A stretch of 64,000 nt of DNA from Stutzerimonas stutzeri (GTDB lineage Bacteria > Pseudomonadota > Gammaproteobacteria > Pseudomonadales > Pseudomonadaceae), in the NCBI GenBank assembly GCA_019056435.1, contig CP077641.1:4402001-4466000 (forward strand), written 5' to 3'. The notes beneath the pieces were generated by a model that saw nothing but the letters and a program-made list of their open reading frames with translations, had not been told where the DNA came from and did not search any database. Each line of letters begins with the position of its first letter. Position 1 is the first letter of the stretch. The translations under genes and the position numbers were made by a program. This document shows, one piece after another, positions 22,501 through 33,837 of the stretch.

Positions 22501-23094
22501 GGTCGCGACCAGCGGCACACCGCAACGCTGGGCCAACGCTACGGCCGCATGCAGGTGTTCTTCGTCATTGACCCGATTGGTCCGCTGGACTTCCAGGTAG
22601 AAGCGCTGGGGAAAGACCTCCTGCCACTCGCCGAGCAGGGCTTCGGCTGCCGTCTCGTCGCCTTCGAGCAGTGCCTGACCGATCTCGCCTTCTTTGGCGC
22701 CAGACAGCGCGATCAGACCATCAGCGGCCTCCTTGACCCAGTCGCGCTCGATGATGATCTGGTCATTACGCTGGCCGTCCATCCAGCCGCGAGAGATGAG
22801 TTCGGTGAGGTTGCGATAACCCTGGCCGTCCATCGCGAGCAGGGTCATACGGCTCAGCGGACCGTCCTCGTCACGGCTCGCCAGCCAGATGTCGGCACCG
22901 CAGATCGGCTTGATGCCGGCGCCCTGGGCTGCCTTGTAGAACTTGACCAGCGAGCACATGTTGTTCTGGTCGGTAACCGCAACCGCCGGCATGCCCGAGC
23001 CTGCAACAGCCTTGACCAGGGGTTTGACCCTCACCAGACCGTCGACCAGTGAATACTCGGTGTGCAGGCGAAGATGGACGAAAGACACGGACAT
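19573..23094 (-). CDS. dnaE: DNA polymerase III subunit alpha
   Basis: Catalytic subunit of the replicative polymerase. At 1173 aa it is full length. An N-terminal PHP domain (VHLRLHTEYSLVDGLVR) is followed by the palm with the catalytic carboxylates in MPDFDVDFCMDGRDRVI. The conserved GPGRGSGAGSLVAYV and HAGGVVIAPT blocks, a helix-hairpin-helix region (KRINKRTLEALIRAGALD) and a C-terminal OB fold (VAGLIVNLRVMKNKKGDKMGFITLDD) complete it. A long open frame on the opposite strand is a composition shadow. Downstream lies accA, and upstream rnhB after 110 bases. Confidence 0.98.
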   Translation of the reverse strand: MSVSFVHLRLHTEYSLVDGLVRVKPLVKAVAGSGMPAVAVTDQNNMCSLVKFYKAAQGAGIKPICGADIWLASRDEDGPLSRMTLLAMDGQGYRNLTELISRGWMDGQRNDQIIIERDWVKEAADGLIALSGAKEGEIGQALLEGDETAAEALLGEWQEVFPQRFYLEVQRTNRVNDEEHLHAAVALAQRCGVPLVATNDVRFLKQDDFEAHETRVCIGESRTLDDPRRPRVYSDQQYLKTPEEMWELFSDLPEALENTVEIARRCNIEVQLGTYFLPDFPVPAGMTMEEYFRKVSFDGLEERLEVLLPKDTPDYEARKQVYVDRLNFELDIIIQMGFPGYFLIVMDFIQWAKNNGVPVGPGRGSGAGSLVAYVQKITDLDPLAYDLLFERFLNPERVSMPDFDVDFCMDGRDRVIDYVAEKYGRNAVSQIITFGTMAAKAVVRDVARVQGKSYGLADRLSKMIPFEVGMTLEKAYEMEEPLRDFLAVDEDAREIWDMALKLEGITRGTGKHAGGVVIAPTKLTDFAPIACDDEGGGLVTQFDKDDVEQAGLVKFDFLGLRTLTIIKWALETINRDQARKGLEPVNIDFIPLDDKPTYSLLQKAETTAVFQLESRGMKELIKKLKPDCLEDLIALVALFRPGPLQSGMVDDFINRKHGRAEISYPHSDYQYEGLKPVLAPTYGIILYQEQVMQIAQVMGGYTLGQADMLRRAMGKKKPEEMAKQRGGFIEGCAKNGIDADLAGNIFDLVEKFAGYGFNKSHSAAYGLVSYQTAWLKAHYPSPFMAAVLSADMHNTDKVVTLIEECRSMKLRIDAPDVNNSEFKFTVSEDGRIIYGLGAIKGVGEGPVEAICECRNEGGAFKDLFDFCSRVDLKRINKRTLEALIRAGALDRLGPYFSDEPKAYQANIDRNRAVLLSAMEEAIHAAEQTARSLDSGHMDLFGGLFAEPEADVYVNHRKARDLSLKERLKGEKDTLGLYLTGHPIDEYEGEVRRFARQRIVDLRPARGEQTVAGLIVNLRVMKNKKGDKMGFITLDDRSGRIEASLFAEAFHSAQALLQTDALVVVEGEVSNDDFSGGLRLRAKRVMSLEEARTSLAESLRVKVAGDALKGDRMRWLADVCGRHRGACPITLEYTSRDARALLQFGESWRIDPADNLIQALRDQFGRDNVFLQYR

Positions 23095-23204
23095 GGAAAG
23101 ACAACCTGGACTGGCGAAACGACTGGCCGGCGATTGTACCGGAAAGCAGCAGGCGATTAGGACCGGCTCGGCGTATGGCGGTGTCGCCGCGACGCTCGGC
23201 TCCT

Positions 23205-23846
23205 CTAGACGGGCAGAACGTCACCGCGTGACGCAGAGGCGACGACCGAGACCTGTTCCAGCAAGACACGCACCGGCGCGAACGAACGACGGTGGATGAT
23301 CGAAGGGCCGAGCCGTTGCAGCGCTTCGAGGTGGCTCGGCGTGGGATAGCCCTTGTGGGCCGACAGACCGTAACCGGGATAGCACAGGTCCAGCGCGCAC
23401 ATCTCGCGATCCCGACTAACCTTGGCAAGGATAGAGGCCGCCGCGATCGCCGGCACTTGGGCGTCGCCCTGCACCACCGGCGCACTGGGCACCGACAGTT
23501 GTGGGCAGCGATTGCCATCGATCAGCGCAAGCCGAGGCGTCACACTGAGCCCTTCGACCGCACGCTTCATTGCCAACATGGTGGCGTGCAGGATATTCAG
23601 TTCATCAATTTCCGGCACATCGGCGCGGGCAATGCACCAGGCGAGCGCCTTTTCGCAGATCTCCTCGTACAACGCCTCGCGTCGTGCTTCACTGAGCTTC
23701 TTCGAATCGTTGAGCCCCTCGATCGGCCGAAGCGGGTCGAGAATGACTGCCGCCGTCACCACCGGGCCGCACAACGGCCCGCGCCCCACCTCGTCGACAC
23801 CGGCGACCAGATCCTCGACCAGGTTGAAATCCAGCCCCATCTGCAT
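23205..23846 (-). CDS. rnhB: Ribonuclease HII
   Basis: Cleaves RNA in RNA-DNA hybrids and starts removal of ribonucleotides from DNA. The 213-aa protein has the acidic active site in [21 protein letters not shown], then [25 protein letters not shown], and [14 protein letters not shown], plus [18 protein letters not shown]. Its ATG at 23846 shares its A with the lpxB stop (TGATG), so translation is coupled. A second ATG lies at 23840. Confidence 0.95.
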   Translation of the reverse strand: MQMGLDFNLVEDLVAGVDEVGRGPLCGPVVTAAVILDPLRPIEGLNDSKKLSEARREALYEEICEKALAWCIARADVPEIDELNILHATMLAMKRAVEGLSVTPRLALIDGNRCPQLSVPSAPVVQGDAQVPAIAAASILAKVSRDREMCALDLCYPGYGLSAHKGYPTPSHLEALQRLGPSIIHRRSFAPVRVLLEQVSVVASASRGDVLPV

Positions 23847-24979
23847 CAGCGCGGCTCCACCAACTGCAAGACCGCATCCGCCGCCTGCCGGGAAGCATCG
23901 CGACGCAAGGTGCGGTGGATGGCATCGAAACGCTCTGTCTGGGCCTGGCCGCTATCCAGCAGCGATGCGATCTGTTGCGCCATTGCCTCGGGCGTCGCCT
24001 CGTCCTGGAGCAGTTCGGGCACGAGCGGTCGCTGCGCCAACAGATTGGGTAGCGAGATATAGGGGCTTTTGACCATGCGCTTGAGAATCTGGAAAGTCAG
24101 CGGCGCAACGCGGTATGCCACCACCATCGGTCGCTTGTACAGCAGCGCCTCCAGCGTTGCGGTCCCCGAGGCGATCAATACCGCATCGCAGGCGGCCAGG
24201 GCATCGTGGGAACGGCCGTCGATCAGCGTCACAGGCAAATCCCGGTTGGCCAGAAGCTGCTCGATCTGCTCACGCCGTTGCGGACTGGCGCACGGCAGTA
24301 CGAACCGAATCCCCGGACGCATCGATCGCAAGCGCTCGGCCGCAGCCAGGAAGGATCCGCCCAGCCGTCCGACTTCCCCTGCCCGGCTGCCCGGCATCAA
24401 CGCAACGACCGGGCCGGCGAGTGGCAGACCCAGTGCGGCTCGTGCCGCTTCGCGATCCGCCTCGAGCGGAATGGTATCGGCCAGCGGATGCCCGACGAAC
24501 CGCACCGGCACCTGATGCGCCTCGTAGAATTGCGCCTCGAATGGAAAGAGCGTGAGCATCAGATCGCATGCATCACGAATCTTCAGCACTCGCTTCTGAC
24601 GCCAGGCCCAGACCGAGGGACTGACGTAATGCACGGTGCGAATCCCACCTCGCCTTAGCTTCATCGCCAGGTCCAGGTTGAAATCCGGTGCATCGATACC
24701 GATGAAGACGTCCGGCCGGGCGTCCAGCAGGGTCTGCACGAGGCGTTTACGCCTAGCGAGCAGCTCGGGCAAGCGTCCAAGGACCTCCACAAGCCCCATG
24801 ACCGCGAGGCGCTCCTGCGAAAAGTAGGATTGCATCCCCAGCGCTTCCATACGCGGGCCGCCGATACCGATGAACCGGACATCGGGCCGTAGCGCCTTGA
24901 GCGCTTCCATCAAGCCGGAACCGAGGATGTCACCCGACGCTTCACCGGCGACGAGCGCGACCGTCAACGGCCGTGACAT
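23846..24979 (-). CDS. lpxB: Lipid-A-disaccharide synthase
   Basis: Glycosyltransferase that joins lipid X to UDP-2,3-diacylglucosamine. The 377-aa sequence starts [20 protein letters not shown] (ATG at 24979) and has [58 protein letters not shown] and [20 protein letters not shown]. Part of the lpxD-fabZ-lpxA-lpxB-rnhB series. The frame extends upstream into lpxA without homology. Confidence 0.97.
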   Translation of the reverse strand: MSRPLTVALVAGEASGDILGSGLMEALKALRPDVRFIGIGGPRMEALGMQSYFSQERLAVMGLVEVLGRLPELLARRKRLVQTLLDARPDVFIGIDAPDFNLDLAMKLRRGGIRTVHYVSPSVWAWRQKRVLKIRDACDLMLTLFPFEAQFYEAHQVPVRFVGHPLADTIPLEADREAARAALGLPLAGPVVALMPGSRAGEVGRLGGSFLAAAERLRSMRPGIRFVLPCASPQRREQIEQLLANRDLPVTLIDGRSHDALAACDAVLIASGTATLEALLYKRPMVVAYRVAPLTFQILKRMVKSPYISLPNLLAQRPLVPELLQDEATPEAMAQQIASLLDSGQAQTERFDAIHRTLRRDASRQAADAVLQLVEPR

Positions 24980-24980
24980 T

Positions 24981-25757
24981 TCAGCGGGTGATGCCACGGC
25001 TCGAAGCCTGGATGGAATCACGGAACAACGCGACTTCCGGGAAGGCCTGCGCATCAGCCGCAAGCTCGCCAAGGGCTGCCTCGACCGTCAGGCCCTTCCG
25101 ATAGACGACCTTGTAGGCATTACGCAAGGCGTGGATCGCTTGCGCACTGAAACCGCGCCGCCGCATACCTTCGAAATTCATGCTTCGCGCTTCGGCCGGA
25201 TTACCGAACACCGTGACGAATGCAGGAACATCCTTGCCGATCGCGGTACCCATTCCCGAGAAACTGTAGGCGCCTATGTGGCAATACTGATGAACCAGGG
25301 TGTAGCCGGACAGAATCGCCCAGTCGCCAACATGCACATGGCCAGCCAACGCCGTGTTGTTGACCAGAATGCAATGGTTGCCGATGACGCTGTCATGGCC
25401 GATATGCGCGTAGGCCATGATCAGGTTGTGGTCGCCAATCGTGGTCTCACTGCGATCCTGCACGGTGCCTCGATGAATGGTCACACCTTCACGGATCACG
25501 TTGTGATCACCCACGACCAGCCGTGTCGGCTCGCCCTTGTACTTGAGATCGGGCGTGTCTTCCCCTACCGAGGAGAACTGGTAGATCCGGTTATGGCGGC
25601 CAATACGCGTCGGCCCTTTGATAACGACGTGAGAGGCAATGATAGTCCCCTCACCAATTTCGACGTCCGGGCCGATGATCGACCACGGCCCGACCTGGAC
25701 ATCTTCAGCCAGACGAGCAGCGGGATCGACGATCGCACGAGGGTCGATCAGACTCAT
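24981..25757 (-). CDS. lpxA: UDP-N-acetylglucosamine acyltransferase LpxA
   Basis: First step of lipid A synthesis: transfers a 3-hydroxyacyl chain from ACP to UDP-GlcNAc. The 258-aa protein is a left-handed beta helix of hexapeptide repeats ([32 protein letters not shown]). It carries the active-site region [33 protein letters not shown] and a C-terminal helical domain ([22 protein letters not shown]). Its ATG overlaps the fabZ stop (ATGA, 25754-25757). Confidence 0.97.
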   Translation of the reverse strand: MSLIDPRAIVDPAARLAEDVQVGPWSIIGPDVEIGEGTIIASHVVIKGPTRIGRHNRIYQFSSVGEDTPDLKYKGEPTRLVVGDHNVIREGVTIHRGTVQDRSETTIGDHNLIMAYAHIGHDSVIGNHCILVNNTALAGHVHVGDWAILSGYTLVHQYCHIGAYSFSGMGTAIGKDVPAFVTVFGNPAEARSMNFEGMRRRGFSAQAIHALRNAYKVVYRKGLTVEAALGELAADAQAFPEVALFRDSIQASSRGITR

Positions 25758-26193
25758 ATCTTCTGTTCCGCACAGATGATTTCAGCGGAGCATACCGGTT
25801 TGCCTTCGACGCTGGCACGGCAATCGAACTTCCAGATACCGCGCTTGGCGCTTATGAAGGACGCCTCCAGCATCAGCTGATCACCGGAACGACCGGCTGG
25901 CGGAAGCGCAGCTTGTCGGAGCCGACGAAATAATAAAGCGTGCCATCCGCGGGCTTCACACCCATCATCTTAAAGCCGAGCAGGCCAGCGGCCTGGGCCA
26001 TTGCTTCGATGATCAACACACCAGGCATGATGGGGTGTTGGGGAAAATGACCATTGAAGAACGGCTCGTTGATCGTGACGTTCTTGTAGGCGCGAACACG
26101 CTTGGCTTCCGTGTCCAGCTCCACTACGCGGTCGACCAGAAGGAAGGGGTAGCGGTGCGGGAGGTATTCGCGAATCTCGTTGATATCCATCAT
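25754..26193 (-). CDS. fabZ: 3-hydroxyacyl-ACP dehydratase FabZ, frameshifted in this sequence
   Basis: Dehydrates 3-hydroxyacyl-ACP in fatty-acid elongation. The hot-dog fold is recognised from [21 protein letters not shown] and the catalytic His/Glu in [19 protein letters not shown]. The frame breaks after LRFRQPVVP; the tail ([21 protein letters not shown] ... [12 protein letters not shown]) follows in another frame. A missing base at cc 25884-25885 restores 146 aa, the Pseudomonas length. It competes with lpxA for 3-hydroxyacyl-ACP, and the two genes overlap by four bases. Confidence 0.93.
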
Positions 26194-26292
26194 GGAGGAA
26201 AAAGCCTGTAATGAATGGGGTAGCTGCGCCGCCACGACGGGCAGCGCAATCAGCTGGCAATCGGCCGCTAGCGGGACGAACAGACGAAACGA

Positions 26293-27350
26293 TCAGGCAT
26301 CTGAAGACGCATCCCCCTTCGGGGTCACTGCGGCCAGGCATTTTTCCACGTGCTGCAGACGACGGGCCATGTCGTCCAGCTGGCGGATTCGAGCGACACT
26401 CTTGCGCCATTCAGCCGCCGGCTGCATGGCCGTGCCGGACGAGTAGCTACCAGGCTCGGTGATCGACTTGGTCACCATCGTCATACCCGTGATGAACACG
26501 TTGTCACAGATCTCGATGTGGCCCACCAGCCCGACCCCACCGGCAATCATGCAGTTGCGCCCGATCTTGGTGCTACCGGATATGCCCGTGCAGCCTGCCA
26601 TCGCAGTGTTGTCGCCGATCTGAACGTTGTGCGCGATCATGATCTGATTGTCGAGCTTGACGCCATTGCCAATGACCGTATCGGACAGCGCTCCGCGATC
26701 GATCGTGGTATTTGCGCCAATCTCGACATCATCGCCAATCCGTACGCCACCAAGCTGCGCGATCTTTTCCCAGCTACCCTGCTGGTTGGCGAAGCCGAAG
26801 CCTTCTCCCCAATCACCGCGCCGGGTTGAATGACCACCCGCTCACCAATGTACACATCGTGGCAGAGCGTGACGCGGGCAGCGAGACGTCCGCCAGCGCC
26901 GATGCGGCTACGGGCGCCTACGAACGACTGTGCACCGATAACAACGCCGGGACCGACCCAGGCGTCTGCCTCGATGACCACGTTCGGCGCGATGCACGCC
27001 GTTGGATCGACGTGAGCGCTGGGGTCGACGATCGCACTGGGATGGATACCGGGCTGGGTCTGAGGACGCGTCTCGAACAAATGTGACAACCGCGCATAAG
27101 CGAGGTACGGGTTGTCGACGATCAAAGCCATACCGGCGTAATCGGCTGCATCTTTCGCCGTGAGCAGAACGGCTCCGGCAGTGGAGCCGGCCAGATACTT
27201 GCGGTATTGAGCGTTGGCGAGAAAGCTGAGCTGTTCGGGGCCGGCCTCTTGCAGCGTGGCCAGACCGGAAATCAGCTTTCCCGAATCGCCGCGGAGCGTC
27301 GCACCGAGGCGCTCGGCCAGATCGCCGAGGGTATGAACGACACTGGCCAT
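26293..27350 (-). CDS. lpxD: UDP-3-O-(3-hydroxyacyl)glucosamine N-acyltransferase LpxD, frameshifted in this sequence
   Basis: Third lipid A enzyme, N-acylating UDP-3-O-acyl-glucosamine. The N-terminal uridine-binding domain ([18 protein letters not shown] ... [13 protein letters not shown]) leads into hexapeptide repeats ([22 protein letters not shown]). The frame breaks after [10 protein letters not shown]. The beta-helix continues in a second frame, with the catalytic His in [18 protein letters not shown] and a C-terminal helix. Adding one base to cccc at 26807-26810 gives VIGGEGFGFA and a 352-aa protein. The start overlaps the skp stop. Confidence 0.93.
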
Positions 27351-27852
27351 CAGCGCAATTGGTTCATGCGCTCGATAACCTGGCGGGTGATGTCATATTG
27401 CGGCTTGACATCGACCACGGCACCGCGCTCGAGCACCAGATCAAAATCGCCTTTCTTGATGACTTCTTCGACCGCCTTGTCCAGCTTGGGCTTGAGCTGT
27501 TTGAGCATGTCGCGATCCGCGGAGGCCTTGGACTCGTTCAGCTCTTTGGACAGGAACTGAAAATCACGAGCCTTTTGCTTGAATTCCAGTTCAAGACGCT
27601 CGCGCTCGGCCTGCTGCATCTTGTCGCCATCTTTGCCAAGGCGATCCTGAATGCGCTTGGCTTCGCTTTCCAGACCCTGAAGCTTGGTCAGCTGGGGACC
27701 GAATTTCTTCTCCGCATCGACCGAATAACGCTTTGCAGCGTCCGATTCGAGCAGGGCCATCTGGTAGTTCAGTACCGCGATCTTCATTTCCGCGAATGCG
27801 GGGTAGCTACCAAGGCAGCGGCTACGACGAGCAATTGGGTCAACTTACGCAC
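27350..27852 (-). CDS. skp: Periplasmic chaperone Skp/OmpH, frameshifted in the signal peptide in this sequence
   Basis: Jellyfish-shaped trimeric chaperone that holds unfolded outer-membrane proteins in the periplasm for BamA. The mature part ([20 protein letters not shown] ... [14 protein letters not shown]) is intact, with a long helical central region. The signal peptide reads from GTG at 27852 as [18 protein letters not shown]. It then needs one more base in gggg at 27800-27803 to join AFAEMKIAV. The corrected length is 167 aa. It lies between bamA and lpxD, the conserved order. Confidence 0.92.
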
Positions 27853-27899
27853 AATGAGTACCACTCTTGATAATGACGCCGGAGCCAGCTCCAGCTGAT

Positions 27900-30325
27900 T
27901 TAGAAGGTTTGGCCCAGCGAGAACTGGAAGACCTGCGTATCCGCCTCGTCAGGCTTCATGACCGGCATGGCCAGGCTGAAACTCAACGGTCCCATCGCTG
28001 TGATCCAGGTCAGCCCCACACCCACCGAACTGGCGAGATTGCTAAGGTCAATATCTCCGCAATCCTGGGTGTTCATGCTCGCCTTGAGGATCGGGTCGTT
28101 GGTCGTCGGGCACTCGGTGAGGAACACGTTACCGACATCCCAAAACACCGCTGTACGCAGCGAGCGCTGATCCTTCACGAACGGCATCGGGAACAGGTAT
28201 TCGACGCCACCCTGAATCAGCACGTTACCGCCATAAGCCACCGGATCCTGATCGTCGGTATAGCGACCATCGTAGCCCGGTCCCGCGCCTTCGGCCGTGC
28301 TGATGACACTACCGTCGGCATTACGCGCCACGCTGGGCGTGCTGCGTGGGCCAAGGAGCTGTCCTCGTACCCGCGAACCGAGTTGAAGCCACCTGCGTAG
28401 TAGTGCTCGTAGAACGGCAGGCCATCGGTCGACCCGTAACCACTACCATAGCCAAGCTCGGTATGAAAGCGCAGTGACGTGCTCTGGGTCAGTGGTACGA
28501 ACACCTGGCCGCGGTAGTCGAGTTTGAAGAAAGCCAGGTCACTGCCAGGCAGCGTGGCCTCGAAATTCAGGCTCTGCGAATAGCCCCGATCCGCCAGGAC
28601 ACCCCGGTTGAGGGTCGACTCGGACCAACCCACGGAACCTTTGAAGTTGAGGAAACGATCGCCCTCCTCCTCAATGAAGGCGAGAATCTCGTCCACCGAG
28701 TAACTGCCGATATCGAGCGAGTCCTGCTGAGCCGACAGTCCATAGGACAGGCGGGCAGTTTCGCTGATTGGATAACCGATGTTGACCCCAGCACCCAAGC
28801 TATCGACCGAGTAGCTCGATACATCGTAATCGAGCTCATCGTAGTCGGTGGTCCGATAGAAGGCGTTGTAGCCCAGGCTGACCCCATCTTCGGTCCAGTA
28901 GGGGTCTACAAAGCCGAAGTTGTAGCGGGATTGGTATTCGCTTCGGGTAAGCCCGACGCTGACACGATTGCCAGTTCCCAGGAAGTTATTCTGGCTGATG
29001 GAGCCGCCCAGAATCAGACCGGCGTTCTGAGCAAACCCGATGCTCGCCATGATCGAACCCGAAGGCTGCTCCTCGACGCTGTAATTGACGTCGATCTGGT
29101 CGTCAGTGCCCGGCACCTGCGGGGTTTCGACGTTCACTTCCTTGAAAAAGCCCAGGCGCTCGAGGCGGGTCTTGGACTGATCGATGAGGTAGGTCGAGGC
29201 CCAACCGCCTTCCATCTGGCGCATTTCCCGACGCAGCACCTCATCTTCCGTCTTGGTGTTGCCGCGGAAATTGATGCGATTGACGTAGGCCCGTTTGCCG
29301 GGATCGACCACGAATGTGATCGCAACGGTATTGTCCTCGTCGTTCGTCTCGGGTACGCCGTTCACGTTAGCGAAGGTATAACCTTCGTTGCCCAGACGAC
29401 GGCTGAGCAGTTCCGAGGTCGTGGTCATCACCTTTCGCGAGAAGACCTGACCTTCTTTGGCCAGCAGCAGCGACCGCAATTCTTCCTCGGGCACCTTGAG
29501 GTCGCCACTGAGCTTGACATCGCTGACCGTGTAGCGATCACCTTCGGCGATATTGACCGTGATATAGACGTCTTTCTTGTCGGGCGTAATGGACACCTGG
29601 GTGGAGGTGATGTCCATATTGATGTAGCCGCGATCCAGATAGTAGGAGCGCAAGCGCTCGAGGTCACCGGACAGTTTTTCGCGGGCGTACTTGTCGTCAT
29701 TGCGGAAGAACGAGAGCCAGTTGCTGGTTTTCAGCTCGAACAGGTCGGTCAGGTCTTCTTCGGGGAAAACGCTGTTGCCCACCACGTTAATGTGCTTGAT
29801 CGCCGCGACCGAACCTTCGTTGATATTGATCTTGAGCGCGACTCGATTGCGTGGCTGTGGGACCACCTCGGTTTCGATCGTCGCCGAGTAGCGACCTTGC
29901 GCCACATACTGCCGCTGCAGTTCGTTGCGCACGCCTTCCAGTGTGGCGCGCTGGAAAATCTCGCCTTCTGCTAGGCCGGACTGTTGCAGGCCAGACAACA
30001 GGTCTTCGGTTTTGATGGCCTTGTTGCCGTCGATTTCGATGCTGGCGATCGAGGGACGCTCTACCACGTTGATCACCAGGACGTCGCCTTCCCGACCCAA
30101 CTGAATGTCTTCGAAGAAGCCAGTCCGAAACAGGGCCCGAGTGGCATCAACGAGTCGGCTGTCGTCGGCCGACTGTCCGACATTCAGGGGCAATGCACCG
30201 AAGACGCTGCCGGCGGACACCCGTTGCAGACCATTGACGCGGATATCGGAGATGGTGAAGGACTCGGCGTGAACTTCGGTAATCATCAGCGCGGAAATTA
30301 CCGCGGGTAGCAGCAGACGTTTCAT
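27900..30325 (-). CDS. bamA: Outer membrane protein assembly factor BamA, frameshifted in this sequence
   Basis: Central subunit of the BAM complex that inserts beta-barrel proteins in the outer membrane. A signal peptide precedes five POTRA domains (first: FTISDIRVNGLQRVSAGSVF). The C-terminal 16-strand barrel follows, with the conserved GGFNSVRGYE loop 6 motif and a C-terminal Phe (FQFSLGQTF). The frame breaks just after VRGYEDSSL; one missing base within gggcc at 28348-28352 restores GPRSTPSVARNADG. The corrected protein is 808 aa. It is normally essential, so the break cannot be a real null. Confidence 0.94.
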
Positions 30326-30394
30326 GAAGTCCTTTCTTTTCTAACCTGATCAATGAACCGGCACCAGGCGCGGCGACATCAAGGTATATGGCAA

Positions 30395-31747
30395 TTAAAG
30401 GCGGCCAAGGTCATTGACCAGTGCAAGCAGCATCACCCCGACAACCAGACTGATACCGATCTGAACTCCCCAGCCCTGGACTCGGTCCGAAAGCGGACGC
30501 CCGCGAACCCACTCGACCAGATAGAACAGCAGGTGCCCCCATCCAGAACCGGGATAGGCAAAAGATTGAGTACCCCGAGGCTAATGCTCAAGTAGGCAAG
30601 AAAGTTCAGGAAGTCACTCAGGCCCGACTGCGCAGAAGCGCCCGCCACTTTAGCAATGGTTATCGGGCCGCTCAAGTTTTTTACCGAGAGCTCACCGAAG
30701 AGCATTTTGCGTAACGAATCGAGCGTCAGGACGCTCATCATCCAGGTTCTGCGGGCACCTTCCGCAATGGCCTCGAGAGGGCCAAAACGCACGGTTCGCA
30801 GCATTTCCGCCGGCCATTCGCCACCGGCGACACCAGCACCGAGATAGCCCCGACGATCATCGCCCTCATCTTTGGCCGCCAGGGTGAGAGGTACATCCAG
30901 CCGCTGCCCTTCCCGCTCGACGACCAGCTTCACGGATTCGCCTGGTAGCAGGCGGACCTGATCGATGACCTGCTGCCACTCATCCAATGGCTGACCATTT
31001 AGACTGACCAGGCGGTCACCCAAACGTACGCCTGCCGCCTGTGCAGGACCTTCTGGATCAAGCTGCGCCACCACCGGCGCAATAGCGGGACGCCAGGGTC
31101 GGATACCAAGGGAGCCGATCGGGTCAGGTTCCTCGACCCCCCTGCAACCAGTCTTTCAGTTGCAGATGCAATTGCTGTTGCTGGCTGCTCTCAGGATCAC
31201 GGACCGTGATGTCGAGAGTGCCGCTTTCACCGATACGCCTGACCAGCTGAAGGTTGACGTCCGCCCAGCCAGACGTAGGTTTGCCGTTCACGCCGATAAT
31301 TTCCTGGCCTGGGGCCAACCCGCCCCGCTCCGCGAGGCTACCGGCTTCTACCGCCCCCACCACCGGCCGTACCTGCTCGCTGCCAAGCATCGCCAATGCC
31401 CAGAAGAACACAAGCGCGAGAAGGAAATTGGCTGCCGGTCCGGCCGACACGATAGCGAAACGCTGACGCACGGTCTTGCGGTTGAATGCCTGCCCAAGCA
31501 ACGCAGCGGGCACCTCGGCTTCACGCTCGTCGAGCATCTTGACGTACCCGCCGAGGGGGATCGCCGCCACCACGAACTCGGTCCCCTGGCGGTCATGCCA
31601 GCGGATCAGCGGCCGTCCAAAGCCCACGGAAAAACGAAGCACCTTAACGCCGCAACGACGTGCCACCCAGAAGTGGCCGAATTCGTGGAAGGTAACCAGC
31701 ACACCCAGGGCAATCAGGGTACCGATGATCATGTACAGCGCGCCCAT
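30395..31747 (-). CDS. rseP: Site-2 intramembrane metalloprotease RseP (MucP), two frameshifts in this sequence
   Basis: Zinc intramembrane protease that cuts the RseA/MucA-type anti-sigma factor and remnant signal peptides, releasing the envelope-stress sigma factor. The first transmembrane helix carries the zinc motif HEFGH, followed by GGYVKMLDEREAEV and two PDZ domains (GLAPGQEIIGVNGKPTSGW; GVRLGDRLVSLNGQPLDEW). Near the C-terminus is the third zinc ligand in LPIPVLDGG. Two indels break it: one extra base in cccccc 31137-31142 and one missing base in ccccc 30536-30540. Correcting both gives 450 aa ending ALVNDLGRL at the TAA at 30395. Confidence 0.93.
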
Positions 31748-31836
31748 ATAATCCTCTGCCCGAAGGCGATCAAAACGGGAGGGTCGGCCAACCTCGGCCG
31801 ACCGTCATCGGCCAAGATGGTATCGAGCGATAGCGG

Positions 31837-33027
31837 CTAACGACGCCGGCCATTCAACCAGCGCGAGGCCAGCTCACGGGCCCACATATCGGCAGCCAGA
31901 ATGTCGTCCAGGCTAAATGCGGGTGCGGCTGGCTCCGTGTCGAGCACATGCTCGATGATACTCGCGATTTCGGTGAAACGAATGCGCCCGCCAAGAAAGG
32001 CATCGACTGCGACTTCGTTCGCCGCATTCAGCATCGCAGGCGCGGTCCCGCCCGCAACAGCCGCTTCGCGCGCGATGCGAAGACAAGGGAAGCGCGTCTC
32101 GTCAGGCGCCTGAAAATCCAGCCGCCCGATACGCAGCAGGTCGAGCGCCGAAACACCAGAGTCGATTCGCTCTGGCCAGGCAAGCGCGTGGGCAATCGGC
32201 GTGCGCATGTCCGGGTTGCCCAGCTGAGCCAAAACCGAGCCGTCGACATAATCGACCATCGAATGGATCACGCTTTGTGGATGGACCACGACCTCGACCT
32301 GATCAGGCCGCGCGTCGAAAAGCCAACACGCCTCGATCAGCTCGAGCCCCTTGTTCATCATGCTCGCCGAATCAACCGAAATCTTTCGCCCCATCGACCA
32401 GTTGGGGTGGGCACAGGCCTGAGCAACCGTCACCGATGACAACTGCTCCAACGGAAGCTCGCGAAAAGGCCCGCCGGATGCGGTAAGCAGGATGCGCCGA
32501 ACGCCGACCGCGGTCAGACCGCGTTGATAATCGCCCGGGAGACATTGGAAGATAGCGTTATGCTCGCTGTCGATCGGGAGCAGCACAGCGCGACTGTCGC
32601 GCAGAGCCTGCATGAACAGGGCACCGGACATGACCAGTGCTTCCTTGTTGGCCAGCAGCACCCTCTTGCCCGCCTGGACCGCCGATAGCGTTGGACGCAG
32701 CCCGGCGGCCCCGACGATGGCTGCCATCACCGCATCGACATCCGGGTGCGCCGCCACTTCACAGAGCCCACCCTCGCCCACCAGCACGCGCGTAGCAATG
32801 CCTTCGTTGTCGAGCTGGCGTTGCAGCTCCGCAGCCCGAGGCGAGTCTGCGACCACCGCATAGCGCGGGCGATGCGTCACGCAAAGGGCGCGCAGTTCGG
32901 CAATACGGTTATGAGCCGTAAGCGCGAAGGCCTGGTAGCGATCCGGATGCCGGGCAATGACATCCAGCGTACTCAACCCGATGGAACCGGTCGCACCCAG
33001 CACCGTGACCTGCAAGGGCGCGCTCAC
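31837..33027 (-). CDS. dxr: 1-deoxy-D-xylulose-5-phosphate reductoisomerase
   Basis: Second MEP-pathway enzyme (target of fosmidomycin), converting DXP to MEP with NADPH. The 396-aa protein reads [24 protein letters not shown] (NADPH loop), [33 protein letters not shown], and [27 protein letters not shown]. Translation most likely starts at GTG 33027, which overlaps the cdsA stop as GTGA. The open frame continues nine codons upstream into cdsA. Confidence 0.96.
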   Translation of the reverse strand: MSAPLQVTVLGATGSIGLSTLDVIARHPDRYQAFALTAHNRIAELRALCVTHRPRYAVVADSPRAAELQRQLDNEGIATRVLVGEGGLCEVAAHPDVDAVMAAIVGAAGLRPTLSAVQAGKRVLLANKEALVMSGALFMQALRDSRAVLLPIDSEHNAIFQCLPGDYQRGLTAVGVRRILLTASGGPFRELPLEQLSSVTVAQACAHPNWSMGRKISVDSASMMNKGLELIEACWLFDARPDQVEVVVHPQSVIHSMVDYVDGSVLAQLGNPDMRTPIAHALAWPERIDSGVSALDLLRIGRLDFQAPDETRFPCLRIAREAAVAGGTAPAMLNAANEVAVDAFLGGRIRFTEIASIIEHVLDTEPAAPAFSLDDILAADMWARELASRWLNGRRR

Positions 33028-33837
33028 CAGGCTGCCCAACCTGCCAGCCACAACAACACCGTGAACACGGGAACAGCGGCAGTAAGGCTATCGATACGAT
33101 CCATGACCCCCCATGCCCAGGCAGCAGTTGGCTGCTGTCCTTGATGCCGGAGCTTCGCTTGAACATGCTCTCGGTCAGGTCACCGACAACCGAAATCACG
33201 ACGACTGTAGCAGCGCCCAGCAGGGCCAGCACGAGTTCACGCGCCAACCAGTCACGATAGAGCCCAACGGCAAGCGTGATCAGCAGACTGGTGATGAGCC
33301 CCCGATCATGCCTTCCCAACTCTTGCCTGGACTTACCTGGGGTGCCAGTTTGCGACGCCCCAACGTCTTCCCCGAGAAGTACGCACCGATGTCGGCCGCC
33401 CAGACCAGAACCATAACCGCCACAATCAACCAGTTGCCCTGCGGCCATTGTTTGAGTACCACCAAGGCCTGCCAGGCGGGAAGCAGGATCAGCAGGCCAA
33501 TCAACAGACTGCCGTTGCGCCCACCCCAATGACGCTGGCTGCCTGGGTAGGTCAGAACAAAATAGGTCGCGGCAAGCCACCAGACCACGGCGGCCGACAG
33601 CAACCAGGGCACGAACGCTGGCATCTGGAAAAGCAGAACCAGCAATACTGCCACCAACGCTGCATACCCGACCCGGGCAGGCTGTTGCGTATAACCCGCC
33701 AGACGCGCCCACTCCCAGGCACCAAGCGTCACCACCGCACCGATGAACAGCGCGAAAGCCGCGCCATCAAGCAGGAAGAAACCGATCAGCGCGATCGGCA
33801 CGAGCACGGCGGCGGTGATGATGCGTTGTTTCAACAT
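33024..33837 (-). CDS. cdsA: Phosphatidate cytidylyltransferase CdsA, two frameshifts in this sequence
   Basis: Integral membrane enzyme that makes CDP-diacylglycerol, the precursor of all phospholipids. The N-terminal part, [20 protein letters not shown] through [18 protein letters not shown], contains six or so hydrophobic helices. The rest ([20 protein letters not shown], then the signature [18 protein letters not shown] ... MDRIDSL) is in other frames. Missing bases in ccccc at 33299-33303 and in cccccc at 33107-33112 account for this. The corrected protein is 271 aa and ends with a TGA overlapping the GTG of dxr. Confidence 0.93.

Noticed and set aside
20812..23052. 746-codon open frame antisense to dnaE
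   Set aside because: Low-complexity composition, no domain, and exactly antisense to a conserved gene; a GC-rich shadow frame.
28931..29974. 347-codon frame antisense to bamA
   Set aside because: Shadow of the POTRA region; no recognisable features.
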